From assembly GCF_008014645.1 (NCBI RefSeq), contig NZ_VOWY01000002.1, forward strand, positions 172,328-236,327: a stretch of 64,000 nt of DNA, written 5' to 3'. Numbering within the stretch: the stretch's first letter is position 1; each line of letters starts with the position of its first letter. The DNA is from Collinsella sp. BA40. Its GTDB lineage: Bacteria > Actinomycetota > Coriobacteriia > Coriobacteriales > Coriobacteriaceae. Position numbers and translations under genes: made by a program. This document shows positions 57,408 to 64,000 of the stretch, piece by piece. The notes beneath the pieces were generated by a model. That model was given only the letters and a program-made list of their open reading frames with translations. It had not been told where the DNA came from and did not search any database.

Positions 57408-58592
57408 ATGCTGAACGCGATTGAGATTTCGCCTAATGTCTGGTGGGTCGGCGGCATCGACTGGAATGAGCGCCTGTTCCACGGCTACACCACCGAAGCG
57501 GGCATCACCTACAACGCCTACCTCATCATGGACGAAAAGATCACCCTGATCGACACCTGCAAGGCCACGTTCTCCGACGAGCTCGTGCAGCGTATCTCCC
57601 AGGTCGTCGATCCGTCCAAGATCGACGTCGTCATCACCAACCACGTGGAGATGGACCATTCCGGCTCTCTGCCCGTCATCCATGCCATCGCACCCAACGC
57701 GCAGATCTACGCGAGCGCCGGCGCCGGCGTGAAGGAGGTTTTCGCCCACTTCGGCATCGAGGCCACGCCCGTGAAGAGCGGCGATACCCTGTGCATCGGC
57801 GAGCGCACCCTCACCTTCGTGACCACGCCCATGGTTCACTGGCCGGACAACATGGTCACCTATTCCGACGTGGACCAGATCCTCTTCTCTAACGACGCCT
57901 TCGGTCAGCATTTCGCCACCACGAAGCGCTTCGACGACGAGAACGACCTGTGCGAGATCATGAAGCAGGCCAAGAAGTATTACGCCAACATCGTGTGGCC
58001 CTATGGCATGCAGGCGGGCAAGGCGCTGGCCGCGGTGAAGGGCCTCGATCTGAAGATGATCGCCCCGAGCCACGGCTGCATCTGGCGCTCCCATATCGAT
58101 AAGATCCTGGCTTGCTACGAGGACTGGACTACGTACAAGACCGAGGAGAAGGCCGTCGTCGTCTTCGACTCCATGTGGCACTCCACCGAGAAGATGGCGC
58201 GCGAGATCTGCGACTCGTTCATCTCCGAGGGGATTTCGGCCAAGCTTATCGATGTCAAGGCAACGCATATCTCCGACATCATGACCGACATGTGCGACGC
58301 CCGCTATGTTGCCATCGGCTCGCCCACGCTGAACTCCAACATGCTGCCTACCGTAGCGAGCTTCTTGACCTACATGCGCGGCCTGTCGCCCAAGAATGAC
58401 CAGCGCATCGGCCTGGCGTTTGGCTCCTACGGTTGGGCGCCGCTCGGCCCCAAGCAGGTGTACGAGGAGATGGAGAAGGCCAAGTTCAACCTGCCCGTGC
58501 CGGTGATCACCCAGCAGTGGGTGCCGAGCGAAGACGACCTGTCCAAGCTGCAGGTCACGGTCAAGCAGATCATCGAGGACGCTCGCGCTTAA
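57408..58592 (+). CDS. Flavodiiron-type protein (A-type flavoprotein)
   Basis: 394 residues, cytosolic. The N-terminal metallo-beta-lactamase-like domain has the diiron ligands H79-x-E81-x-D83-H84 (NHVEMDHSG), a later SNDAFGQH (Asp) and APSHGCIWR (His). The C-terminal flavodoxin domain has VVVFDSMWHSTEKMA (FMN phosphate loop), IGSPTLNSNMLP and FGSYGWAPLG. This two-domain form reduces O2 or NO to protect anaerobes. No rubredoxin domain or adjacent rubredoxin gene is present, so the electron donor lies elsewhere. ATG 57408 follows GAGAGAGGA at 7 bases. Single gene with a strong terminator. Confidence 0.94.
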   Translation: MLNAIEISPNVWWVGGIDWNERLFHGYTTEAGITYNAYLIMDEKITLIDTCKATFSDELVQRISQVVDPSKIDVVITNHVEMDHSGSLPVIHAIAPNAQIYASAGAGVKEVFAHFGIEATPVKSGDTLCIGERTLTFVTTPMVHWPDNMVTYSDVDQILFSNDAFGQHFATTKRFDDENDLCEIMKQAKKYYANIVWPYGMQAGKALAAVKGLDLKMIAPSHGCIWRSHIDKILACYEDWTTYKTEEKAVVVFDSMWHSTEKMAREICDSFISEGISAKLIDVKATHISDIMTDMCDARYVAIGSPTLNSNMLPTVASFLTYMRGLSPKNDQRIGLAFGSYGWAPLGPKQVYEEMEKAKFNLPVPVITQQWVPSEDDLSKLQVTVKQIIEDARA

Positions 58593-58620
58593 GCGCGTCG
58601 TCGCGAGCACAGCAATATCA

Positions 58621-58657
58621 AGAGGCGGGCGGCGCGGTGCGCCGCCCGCCTCTTCTT
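58621..58657 (+). terminator. Terminator after the flavodiiron gene
   Basis: A perfect 15-bp stem (58621-58635 with 58639-58653) with a 3-base loop, followed by TCTTTT. Confidence 0.88.
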
Positions 58658-58659
58658 TT

Positions 58660-59123
58660 GGAGCGCTTCGGGCCCGTTGGGTGGTTTGGGGATGGGGTAT
58701 GCAAGCGGATGCGCTGGCATCTGGCATTTCGCAAGTGGTTATGCATCGATAATCGGAACGGAATCGTTCAATTTCGTGAGGATGGTCAAATTGCCCATCT
58801 GCGTGGCCCTTCGAGAGGCGTTTTGCCTCCGTTTATGCACGCCTTTGAGCGATTGCGGCATCGTCTCCGTTGCCCTCACCGGGCTTTCTTCAGGGCGACG
58901 GGCGGGAACAGCTGGAAAACATGGGTGGTGAGGGCCGCTTGAGCTTGCCAGACAACCATGTGCCAATCGGAATGCCGCCTTTGAGACAGCTGCGGCTTGT
59001 GAATAATCCTCAAATCTGCCACGCAGTTACCCGATTTGACCACCGCAGAGAATGCGAGTCGTGCCGGCTCGAAGTAGAATGCTGGTATCGCCTAATTCAT
59101 ACATCCAACAAGAGGGGACGAGC
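58660..59123 (+). other. Gap without a recognisable gene
   Basis: The part from about 58735 to 58800 is AT-richer than its surroundings. Open frames of 75-85 codons cross it but have no ribosome site or family resemblance. TAGAAT at 59075-59080 may be the -10 of the next gene. Confidence 0.4.
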
Positions 59124-60314
59124 ATGGAACAGCAGCCCGCAAAGGTCTATTTCACCAACCTGCGATCCCATGGACGCGAGAGCCAACTCGACAAGCTCAA
59201 GCGCCTCATCCGTCGCGCCGGCATCGAGCAGATTGACTTCGAGAACAAGTTCGTCGCCATCAAGATCCACTTCGGCGAGCTTGGGAACCTGTCGTTCCTG
59301 CGCCCCAACTACGCCCGTGCCGTCGCCGACGTGGTGAAGGAGCTGGGCGGCATGCCCTTCCTCACCGATTGCAACACGCTCTACGTGGGCAGCCGCAAAA
59401 ACGCGCTCGAGCACATCGACTGCGCGTACCAGAACGGCTTCACGCCGTATGCTACCGGCTGCCAGGTCATCATCGCCGACGGCCTCAAGGGAACCGACGA
59501 GACCCTCGTCCCGGTGAAACATGGCGAGTACGTGCAGGAAGCCAAAATCGGCCATGCGCTCATGGACGCCGACATCGTGATCAGCCTCACGCATTTCAAG
59601 GGCCACGAGCAGGCCGGGTTCGGCGGCTGCATGAAGAACATCGGCATGGGCGGCGGCAGCCGTGCCGGCAAGATGGAGCAGCACGCCGCGGGCAAACCGA
59701 GCGTGGACGAGGCGAAGTGCATCGGTTGCCGTGCGTGCGAGCGCATCTGCGCACACGATGCGGTGAGCTTCCCCACGACCCGCGAGCGCACGCTCAAGAA
59801 CGGGCGCGTGGTGGAAACGCCGGTGGCACGCATCGACCATGACCGGTGCCTGGGCTGCGGTCGCTGCATCGGAGCGTGCAACCAGGACGCTATCGAACCC
59901 GATTACGACGCCGCCGCCGACGTGCTCAACTATAAGATCGCCGAATATACGCAGGCCATCGTGCAGGATCGTCCGCACTTCCACATCTCGCTTGCCATCG
60001 ATGTGAGTCCCAACTGCGACTGCCACGCCGAGAACGATACGCCAATCGTGCCCGATATCGGCATGTTCGCGAGCTTTGATCCCGTGGCCATCGATCAGGC
60101 CTGTATCGATGCGGCGCTGGCCATGCCCGCCATGCCCAATACCGAACTCACCGATATGCGCGCCAAGCTCGAGGCGGCTGGCGACGTCCCCGAGCGCTGC
60201 GAGCACGACCACTTCAACATGACGCACCCGGACACCAACTGGCGCTCGATGATCGAGCACGGCGTGAAGATCGGCCTGGGTACCAGCGAATACGAGCTGA
60301 TCGAGGTCAAGTAG
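59124..60314 (+). CDS. DUF362 protein with two [4Fe-4S] ferredoxin motifs
   Basis: 396 residues. The N-terminal DUF362 domain includes KVYFTNLRS, VAIKIHFGELGN, LTDCNTLYVGSRKNALEH, VISLTHFKGHEQAGFGGCMKNIGMGGGSRAGK. Two cluster-binding motifs follow: CIGCRACERICAHDAV (about 199) and CLGCGRCIGACNQDAI. The C-terminal part (DVSPNCDCHAENDTPIVPDIGMFASFDPVAIDQA) returns to DUF362. The protein is cytosolic and expected to act in electron transfer; its partners are unknown. AGAGGGG lies 6-7 bases before ATG 59124. DUF362-ferredoxins are frequent in anaerobes and sit here beside the flavodiiron gene, a possible but unproven redox link. Confidence 0.9.
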   Translation: MEQQPAKVYFTNLRSHGRESQLDKLKRLIRRAGIEQIDFENKFVAIKIHFGELGNLSFLRPNYARAVADVVKELGGMPFLTDCNTLYVGSRKNALEHIDCAYQNGFTPYATGCQVIIADGLKGTDETLVPVKHGEYVQEAKIGHALMDADIVISLTHFKGHEQAGFGGCMKNIGMGGGSRAGKMEQHAAGKPSVDEAKCIGCRACERICAHDAVSFPTTRERTLKNGRVVETPVARIDHDRCLGCGRCIGACNQDAIEPDYDAAADVLNYKIAEYTQAIVQDRPHFHISLAIDVSPNCDCHAENDTPIVPDIGMFASFDPVAIDQACIDAALAMPAMPNTELTDMRAKLEAAGDVPERCEHDHFNMTHPDTNWRSMIEHGVKIGLGTSEYELIEVK

Positions 60315-60635
60315 CGCCGATTTTCCGCGGCGGTGAACGCTCGGCCCGTTGCGCCGACTGCGGGACCGGGCGTCTGCATGCGTCAGCTGCCGGTCGGGTC
60401 GGATGGTGCGGGCGCCGCGTCCGTGCGCCTGGCGCTGCCGCGGCCGCACGCCCTGATGCCGAGAGGAGGGGTGCGCAGGCGTGCGCAACGCGCGCGGGCT
60501 CGCGCATTTATCCGAGGCGGGTAAGGACCTGGTAAGGAACGTGGAAGCGTCGGCGCAGAAACGGTGCGCCTTTCTGCGTTTTTGTCCAATTCTGCTATAG
60601 TATGCAAAAACGTTTTTGGAGGAATCTCAGCATAC
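60315..60635 (+). other. Gap holding the hlyIII promoter
   Basis: A G/C-rich first part without a gene is followed by an AT-rich segment with the promoter at 60571-60601. Confidence 0.5.
60571..60601 (+). promoter_or_regulatory. Promoter with extended -10 (hlyIII gene)
   Basis: TGCTATAGT gives an extended -10 (TG at 60593-60594, TATAGT 60596-60601); TTCTGC at 60572 is a weak -35, 18 bases away. The predicted transcript starts near 60608, just before GGAGGA at 60618. Confidence 0.55.
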
Positions 60636-61667
60636 ATGCCAGATACGAGCGACAGTTCCAAGCCGCGGGAAGAGTCCGCGGCGCCTCACAGAGCATCTTC
60701 CGGGTCCGCCGATGCGGACGCGGTCAGTCCTGGTGGCTGTATAGATTCCACTGATCAATCCACAGCTTCATATGGCTCCGGCGGCGCGACCGCATCGGAT
60801 GCCGTCGCGCCCGTCGATGCCTCCACGTCGCTTGCGACGGAATCCGAGCCCGGCTGGGCTCTCGACGACGCGATCCTGGCGGATGCAAGCGTCTTGCTCG
60901 AGGCCGCTCGCGAGAACGGTGCCTCGACCGAGGCCCTCGCCAACGCCGAGCATGCCGCCGAGATCGCGGCCTCCAAGGCCGCCGTCCGCGCCGCGCGCCG
61001 CGCGCTCGAGAAGGCCAAGGCCGACGATGCCATTCCACGGTACACCTTGGGGGAAGAGATCTTCAACGCGGTGAGCCACGGCGTGGGCGTGCTGCTGGGT
61101 ATCGCGGCCCTGGTGCTGCTCATCGTGAAGGCCGCGGTCTCCGGCGGGCATCCCGCCGCGCTGGCCGCGGGCATCATCTACGGCGTCACCATCATCTTGG
61201 AGTACCTGTTCTCCACCCTCTACCACGCCATACCCGCGCGCGGTGCCAAGCGCGTGTTCCGCATCTTCGACCACAGCTGCATCTACCTGCTCATTGCGGG
61301 TACGTATACGCCGTTTCTCCTGGTCACCCTTGCCGATCACGACGGCTTCGCCCTATGCGTGGCGATGTGGGTGATCGCTGCGGCGGGCATCCTCTTCGAG
61401 CTCGTGGGCCAGGAGCGCCAGCCGCGCTGGGTGACCATCCTCATCTATCTCGTTATGGGATGGATGGTGGTACTCCGCCTTCCGCAGCTGATCGCCGCCC
61501 TCGACCCCATCGGCCTGGGCCTGCTGCTTGCCGGGGGGCTGTGCTATACGGTGGGCACCGCGTTTTATGCAGCCAAGAGCATCCGCTATATGCACAGCGT
61601 CTGGCACCTGTGGGTGCTGGCCGGTAGCGTATTCCAGTTCATGGCGGTGATCCTCTTCGTAATCTAG
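60636..61667 (+). CDS. Hemolysin III family membrane protein (HlyIII/PAQR)
   Basis: 343 residues. The C-terminal 215 residues form seven membrane helices with the family's metal-site motifs: SHGVG, EYLFSTLYHAI with RIFDHSCIYLLIAGTYTPF, and HSVWHLWVLAGSVFQF. The first 125 residues are unusual: a polar Ser/Ala/Asp-rich, probably disordered segment, then an Ala/Glu-rich coiled-coil-like helix (NAEHAAEIAASKAAVRAARRALEKAK). Despite the name, members are probably membrane hydrolases or signalling proteins. ATG 60636 is used although GGAGGA is 12 bases away; no better start codon exists in frame after the promoter. Confidence 0.87.
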   Translation: MPDTSDSSKPREESAAPHRASSGSADADAVSPGGCIDSTDQSTASYGSGGATASDAVAPVDASTSLATESEPGWALDDAILADASVLLEAARENGASTEALANAEHAAEIAASKAAVRAARRALEKAKADDAIPRYTLGEEIFNAVSHGVGVLLGIAALVLLIVKAAVSGGHPAALAAGIIYGVTIILEYLFSTLYHAIPARGAKRVFRIFDHSCIYLLIAGTYTPFLLVTLADHDGFALCVAMWVIAAAGILFELVGQERQPRWVTILIYLVMGWMVVLRLPQLIAALDPIGLGLLLAGGLCYTVGTAFYAAKSIRYMHSVWHLWVLAGSVFQFMAVILFVI

Positions 61668-61727
61668 CGCCTTCTCATTCGGCATCCCGTATCGAACCCG
61701 TTTCCTTTGGAGGTTTAACGCGTCCCC

Positions 61728-63095
61728 ATGGACATAACCATCAGCATCATCACCACCGTCGTGCTCACGGTCATCAACGGCTTCTTCTCGATGTCCGAGA
61801 TGGCGCTCACCACGGCCAAGCGCGCGGTCCTTGACCACGAGGCCGAGGAGGGCGACCGCCGCGCCCGCCGTGCGTCCGAGCTCGCGGCCGACTCCGGCAA
61901 CTTCCTCGCAACCATTCAGGTGGCAATCACGTTGGTGGGCTTCGCGTCCTCGGCGGTGGCGTCGACGAATCTGTCCGACCCGCTGGCCGACTGGCTGTGC
62001 AGCTTCGGTATCGAGCCGCTCAGCATGGTGGCGCGCGGCCTGGCGCCCGTGCTCATCACGCTGGCCGTTTCCTACCTGTCCATCGTCGTGGGCGAGCTTG
62101 TGCCCAAGCGCATCGCCCTGGCCGACGCCGAGGGCATGGCGAAGCGCGTGGCCCAGCCGCTCACCGTGTTCCAGAAGATCGCGCGTCCGCTGGTGTGGTT
62201 CACGCAGGCCTCCGCAAACGGCCTGGCCCGCCTCCTGCGCATCAAGAGCGGCGATGACCGCCAGAACGTCTCCGAGGAAGAGATCAAGTACATGATCAAC
62301 GAGCAGGAGACGTTGCTCGATGAGGAAAAGCGTATCATCCACGAGGTCATGGACCTAGGTGACGCGGTGGCGCGCGAGGTCATGGTGCCGCGCGTCGACG
62401 TGACGATGGTCGAAGACGACCAGACGGTTGCCGAGGTGCTGGCCCTCATGCGCCAGACGGGCTTCTCCCGCATGCCCGTCTACCACGAGGACCCCGATAA
62501 CATCATCGGCATCGCGCATATCAAGGACTTCATCGGCCTGGTGCTGGATGGCAAAGCCGACGAGATGGCGTCGGACAACCTGCGCGACGCCGCGTTCGTG
62601 CCCGATACCAAGGACATCCTGCCGCTGCTTTCCGAGATGCAGACCGCGCACGATCAGATCGTGGTCGTGGTGGACGAGTACGGCGGAACGGCCGGCATCA
62701 TCACGGTGGAAGATATCGTCGAGGAGATCGTGGGCGAGATCGAGGACGAGTTCGATCCCGATAACAAGTACCTTACGCGTCTGTCACCCCGCGAGTGGCT
62801 GGTGGACGGCCGTTACTCCTGCGACGACGGCGTCGAGCTGGGCTGGCCTATCGAGGAGAGCGACGACTACGAGACCATCGCCGGCTGGATCTTGGACCTG
62901 TGCGACTCCGTGCCCGATATCGGCGAGGTGTTCGAGGTTGATGGGTACAAGTTCAAGGTGCAGTCGATGCGCGGCCAGCGTATCTCCCTCATTCGCGTGA
63001 CCGCCCCCGAGGAGCCGCAGGCCGCGGCGCCGGAGGAGGACGAGGACGAGGCGAGGCGCCCCTCGCTGCGCAAGATGAAGCACGAAGACGAGTAG
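61728..63095 (+). CDS. CNNM/CorC-family protein with CBS pair (hemolysin C-like)
   Basis: 455 residues. An N-terminal CNNM (DUF21) membrane domain has about four helices (ISIITTVVLTVINGFFSMSEMALTTAKR; LATIQVAITLVGFASSAVAS; VLITLAVSYLSIVVGELVPKRIAL). The CBS pair spans about 205-330 (VMVPRVDVTMVEDDQTVAEVLALM; VVVVDEYGGTAGIITVEDIVEEIVGEI). A CorC_HlyC domain ends near 430, and an acidic tail follows. The family is linked to Mg or Co efflux. ATG 61728 has TTGGAGG 14 bases upstream, an unusually long spacing. It is 60 bases after the hlyIII-family gene and probably on the same transcript. Confidence 0.93.
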   Translation: MDITISIITTVVLTVINGFFSMSEMALTTAKRAVLDHEAEEGDRRARRASELAADSGNFLATIQVAITLVGFASSAVASTNLSDPLADWLCSFGIEPLSMVARGLAPVLITLAVSYLSIVVGELVPKRIALADAEGMAKRVAQPLTVFQKIARPLVWFTQASANGLARLLRIKSGDDRQNVSEEEIKYMINEQETLLDEEKRIIHEVMDLGDAVAREVMVPRVDVTMVEDDQTVAEVLALMRQTGFSRMPVYHEDPDNIIGIAHIKDFIGLVLDGKADEMASDNLRDAAFVPDTKDILPLLSEMQTAHDQIVVVVDEYGGTAGIITVEDIVEEIVGEIEDEFDPDNKYLTRLSPREWLVDGRYSCDDGVELGWPIEESDDYETIAGWILDLCDSVPDIGEVFEVDGYKFKVQSMRGQRISLIRVTAPEEPQAAAPEEDEDEARRPSLRKMKHEDE

Positions 63096-63137
63096 CCCCG
63101 TATAGGCGGTACCCGCACATAGGAAAGGACTGGATCC

Positions 63138-63758
63138 ATGGCTGAGCTGTTCAACATCATCAAGATCTCGGTGGGGGCCGACAAGCTCACCGCGCGTGTT
63201 CAGGTGAACCCCGGTATGCCGGTGCGCACCTGCGAGGATATCGAGGCCACGGCTCGCGTGTACTACCTCGCCCCGGCCATCGCCATGCACGCGTGCCTGG
63301 GCGACGCCGGCGAGCATTTTCAGGATTGCATGAGCGACACCGAGACCGCGCACCTGCTGGAGCATCTCACGGTGGAGATCATGAACGAGACGGGTCTGGT
63401 GGACGGCATCGTGAGCGGGCGCACGCATGCGGTTCCCGGTGAGGAGCGCCTGTTCGATATCGATCTGTCGTGTCCCGACGACGCGCTCACCGTGGGCTCG
63501 CTGTCGTCGGCGACCTTCATGATGGATTGGGCGTTCCTGCATGCCAGCCAGCCCGCGCCCGACTTCCCCGGGACCGTGGCGGCATTGCGCCACCTCATGC
63601 TCAAGCTGCGCGGCGAGGACGAGGAGACGGGCGAGCAGGCTCCCGATCCGCAGATGGTCGAGGTTGCGTACGAGGAGGGCCAGACGCGTGCGGCTATGAA
63701 CGAAATGGGCTCGCGCGCTCTGTTCGGCGGTGCGGCCGCGGAGGTTGACGCGCGCTAG
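63138..63758 (+). CDS. Free-standing protein resembling the cyanophycin synthetase N-domain
   Basis: 206 residues, soluble. The central part, AHLLEHLTVEIMNETG followed by GRTHAVPGEERLFDIDL, resembles the N-terminal domain of cyanophycin synthetase (HxxEHxALELQ-x-AG). The motif H72-LL-E75-H76 with E80 is also an inverted zinc-peptidase-type HxxEH. The ATP-grasp and ligase domains of a synthetase are absent, and the C-terminal 60 residues are acidic and unlike that family. AGGAAAGGA 8 bases before ATG 63138 fixes the start. It is 42 bases after the CNNM gene and likely co-transcribed. The family link is from memory of motifs and is moderately certain; the function is unknown. Confidence 0.7.
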   Translation: MAELFNIIKISVGADKLTARVQVNPGMPVRTCEDIEATARVYYLAPAIAMHACLGDAGEHFQDCMSDTETAHLLEHLTVEIMNETGLVDGIVSGRTHAVPGEERLFDIDLSCPDDALTVGSLSSATFMMDWAFLHASQPAPDFPGTVAALRHLMLKLRGEDEETGEQAPDPQMVEVAYEEGQTRAAMNEMGSRALFGGAAAEVDAR

Positions 63759-64000
63759 CTGTTGTGTGCCGATAGGTTGTTTACGCCGTAGACTCGCGAC
63801 ATGGGCGGCAGGCCCCCGCACGCGCTGTGCGGACGCGACCAATTATAGTGCTCGATGAAGGCCGGGAGGGCGTCCGCCCTCTCGGCCTCGCTCTCCCACG
63901 CCCTCCCGTACTGCCACTCCTGGGCGATGGTGCGGTCCATCCGCTCGACCTTGCCGTTCTGCCAGGGGCTGAACGGCCTCGTGTAGACGTGCCGGACGCC
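63755..64000 (-). CDS. Integrase-type transposase, C-terminal part (cut by the window end)
   Basis: The minus strand is open from the window edge and reads a DDE (rve) integrase C-terminus: VYTRPFSPWQNGKVERM with the final catalytic Glu, then TIAQEWQYGRAWES, ALPAFIEHYNWSRPHSACGG and a C-terminal PPMSRV segment. This is typical of IS481/IS3-related transposases. The rest lies beyond base 64000. Its stop codon (63755-63757) overlaps the stop codon of the convergent gene. Confidence 0.88.
   Translation of the reverse strand, partial: GVRHVYTRPFSPWQNGKVERMDRTIAQEWQYGRAWESEAERADALPAFIEHYNWSRPHSACGGLPPMSRVYGVNNLSAHNS
63755..64000 (-). mobile_element. Insertion sequence, right-hand fragment in window
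   Basis: Inferred from the transposase. The element end probably lies near TGTTGTGTGCCGA at 63760-63772; the other end and any target duplication are outside the window. Confidence 0.65.

Noticed and set aside
58709..58942. Frame of about 77 codons after the flavodiiron terminator
   Set aside because: No ribosome site and no recognisable motif; it could be a decayed gene but nothing supports this.

Overview
The window is GC-rich and strongly strand-coherent. Its gene content points to a gut Coriobacteriia (Collinsella-like actinobacterium): a class C sortase/pilus locus, very large wall-anchored glycosidases for mucin-type glycans, FIVAR and SLH-like modules, a hypothetical-rich accessory complement, and short hairpin repeats in the gaps. 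Assignment to Collinsella is inference from gene families and style, not from a marker gene.

Layout. 0-3.6 kb: M29 aminopeptidase, tRNA-Lys(UUU), phosphoglucomutase. 3.8-18.6 kb: a four-gene pilus operon (minor pilin, major pilin, class C sortase, 3,499-residue tip adhesin) between its own promoter and a perfect 16-bp terminator. 18.6-19.7 kb: about 1 kb without a convincing gene. 19.7-25.5 kb (minus): 1,938-residue GH89 alpha-N-acetylglucosaminidase with a sorting signal. 25.8-28.4 kb: cysteine desulfurase, a small membrane protein and Hsp20. 28.5-28.8 kb: an array of about 30.7-bp and 92-bp repeats. 28.8-34.3 kb: YycJ-type hydrolase divergent from tilS, hpt and ftsH. 34.7-43.6 kb: membrane protein, PHP phosphoesterase, FmdE-like protein, class 3 lipase, RumA-like methyltransferase and an 800-residue unknown. 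43.8-51.3 kb: EF-G-2-type GTPase and a 1,717-residue GH84 hexosaminidase with SLH-like repeats. 51.9-54.1 kb: GntR regulator with a 44-bp palindrome upstream and an ABC exporter. 54.6-63.8 kb: Tat-exported wall-anchored phosphoesterase, flavodiiron-type protein, DUF362 ferredoxin, HlyIII, CNNM/CBS protein, and a protein resembling the N-domain of cyanophycin synthetase. The window ends inside an integrase-type transposase.

How it fits together. The surface genes form a theme: pili for adhesion, plus two secreted enzymes that remove alpha- and beta-linked GlcNAc from host glycans. The enzymes are held at the surface by different means (LAQTG sorting signal versus SLH-like repeats). Housekeeping genes (tilS-hpt-ftsH, cysteine desulfurase, EF-G-2) lie between these accessory loci. 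The best candidates for new biology are the domain-in-domain tip adhesin, the 28.5-kb repeat array, the free-standing cyanophycin-synthetase-like domain, and the families of short hairpin repeats between genes.
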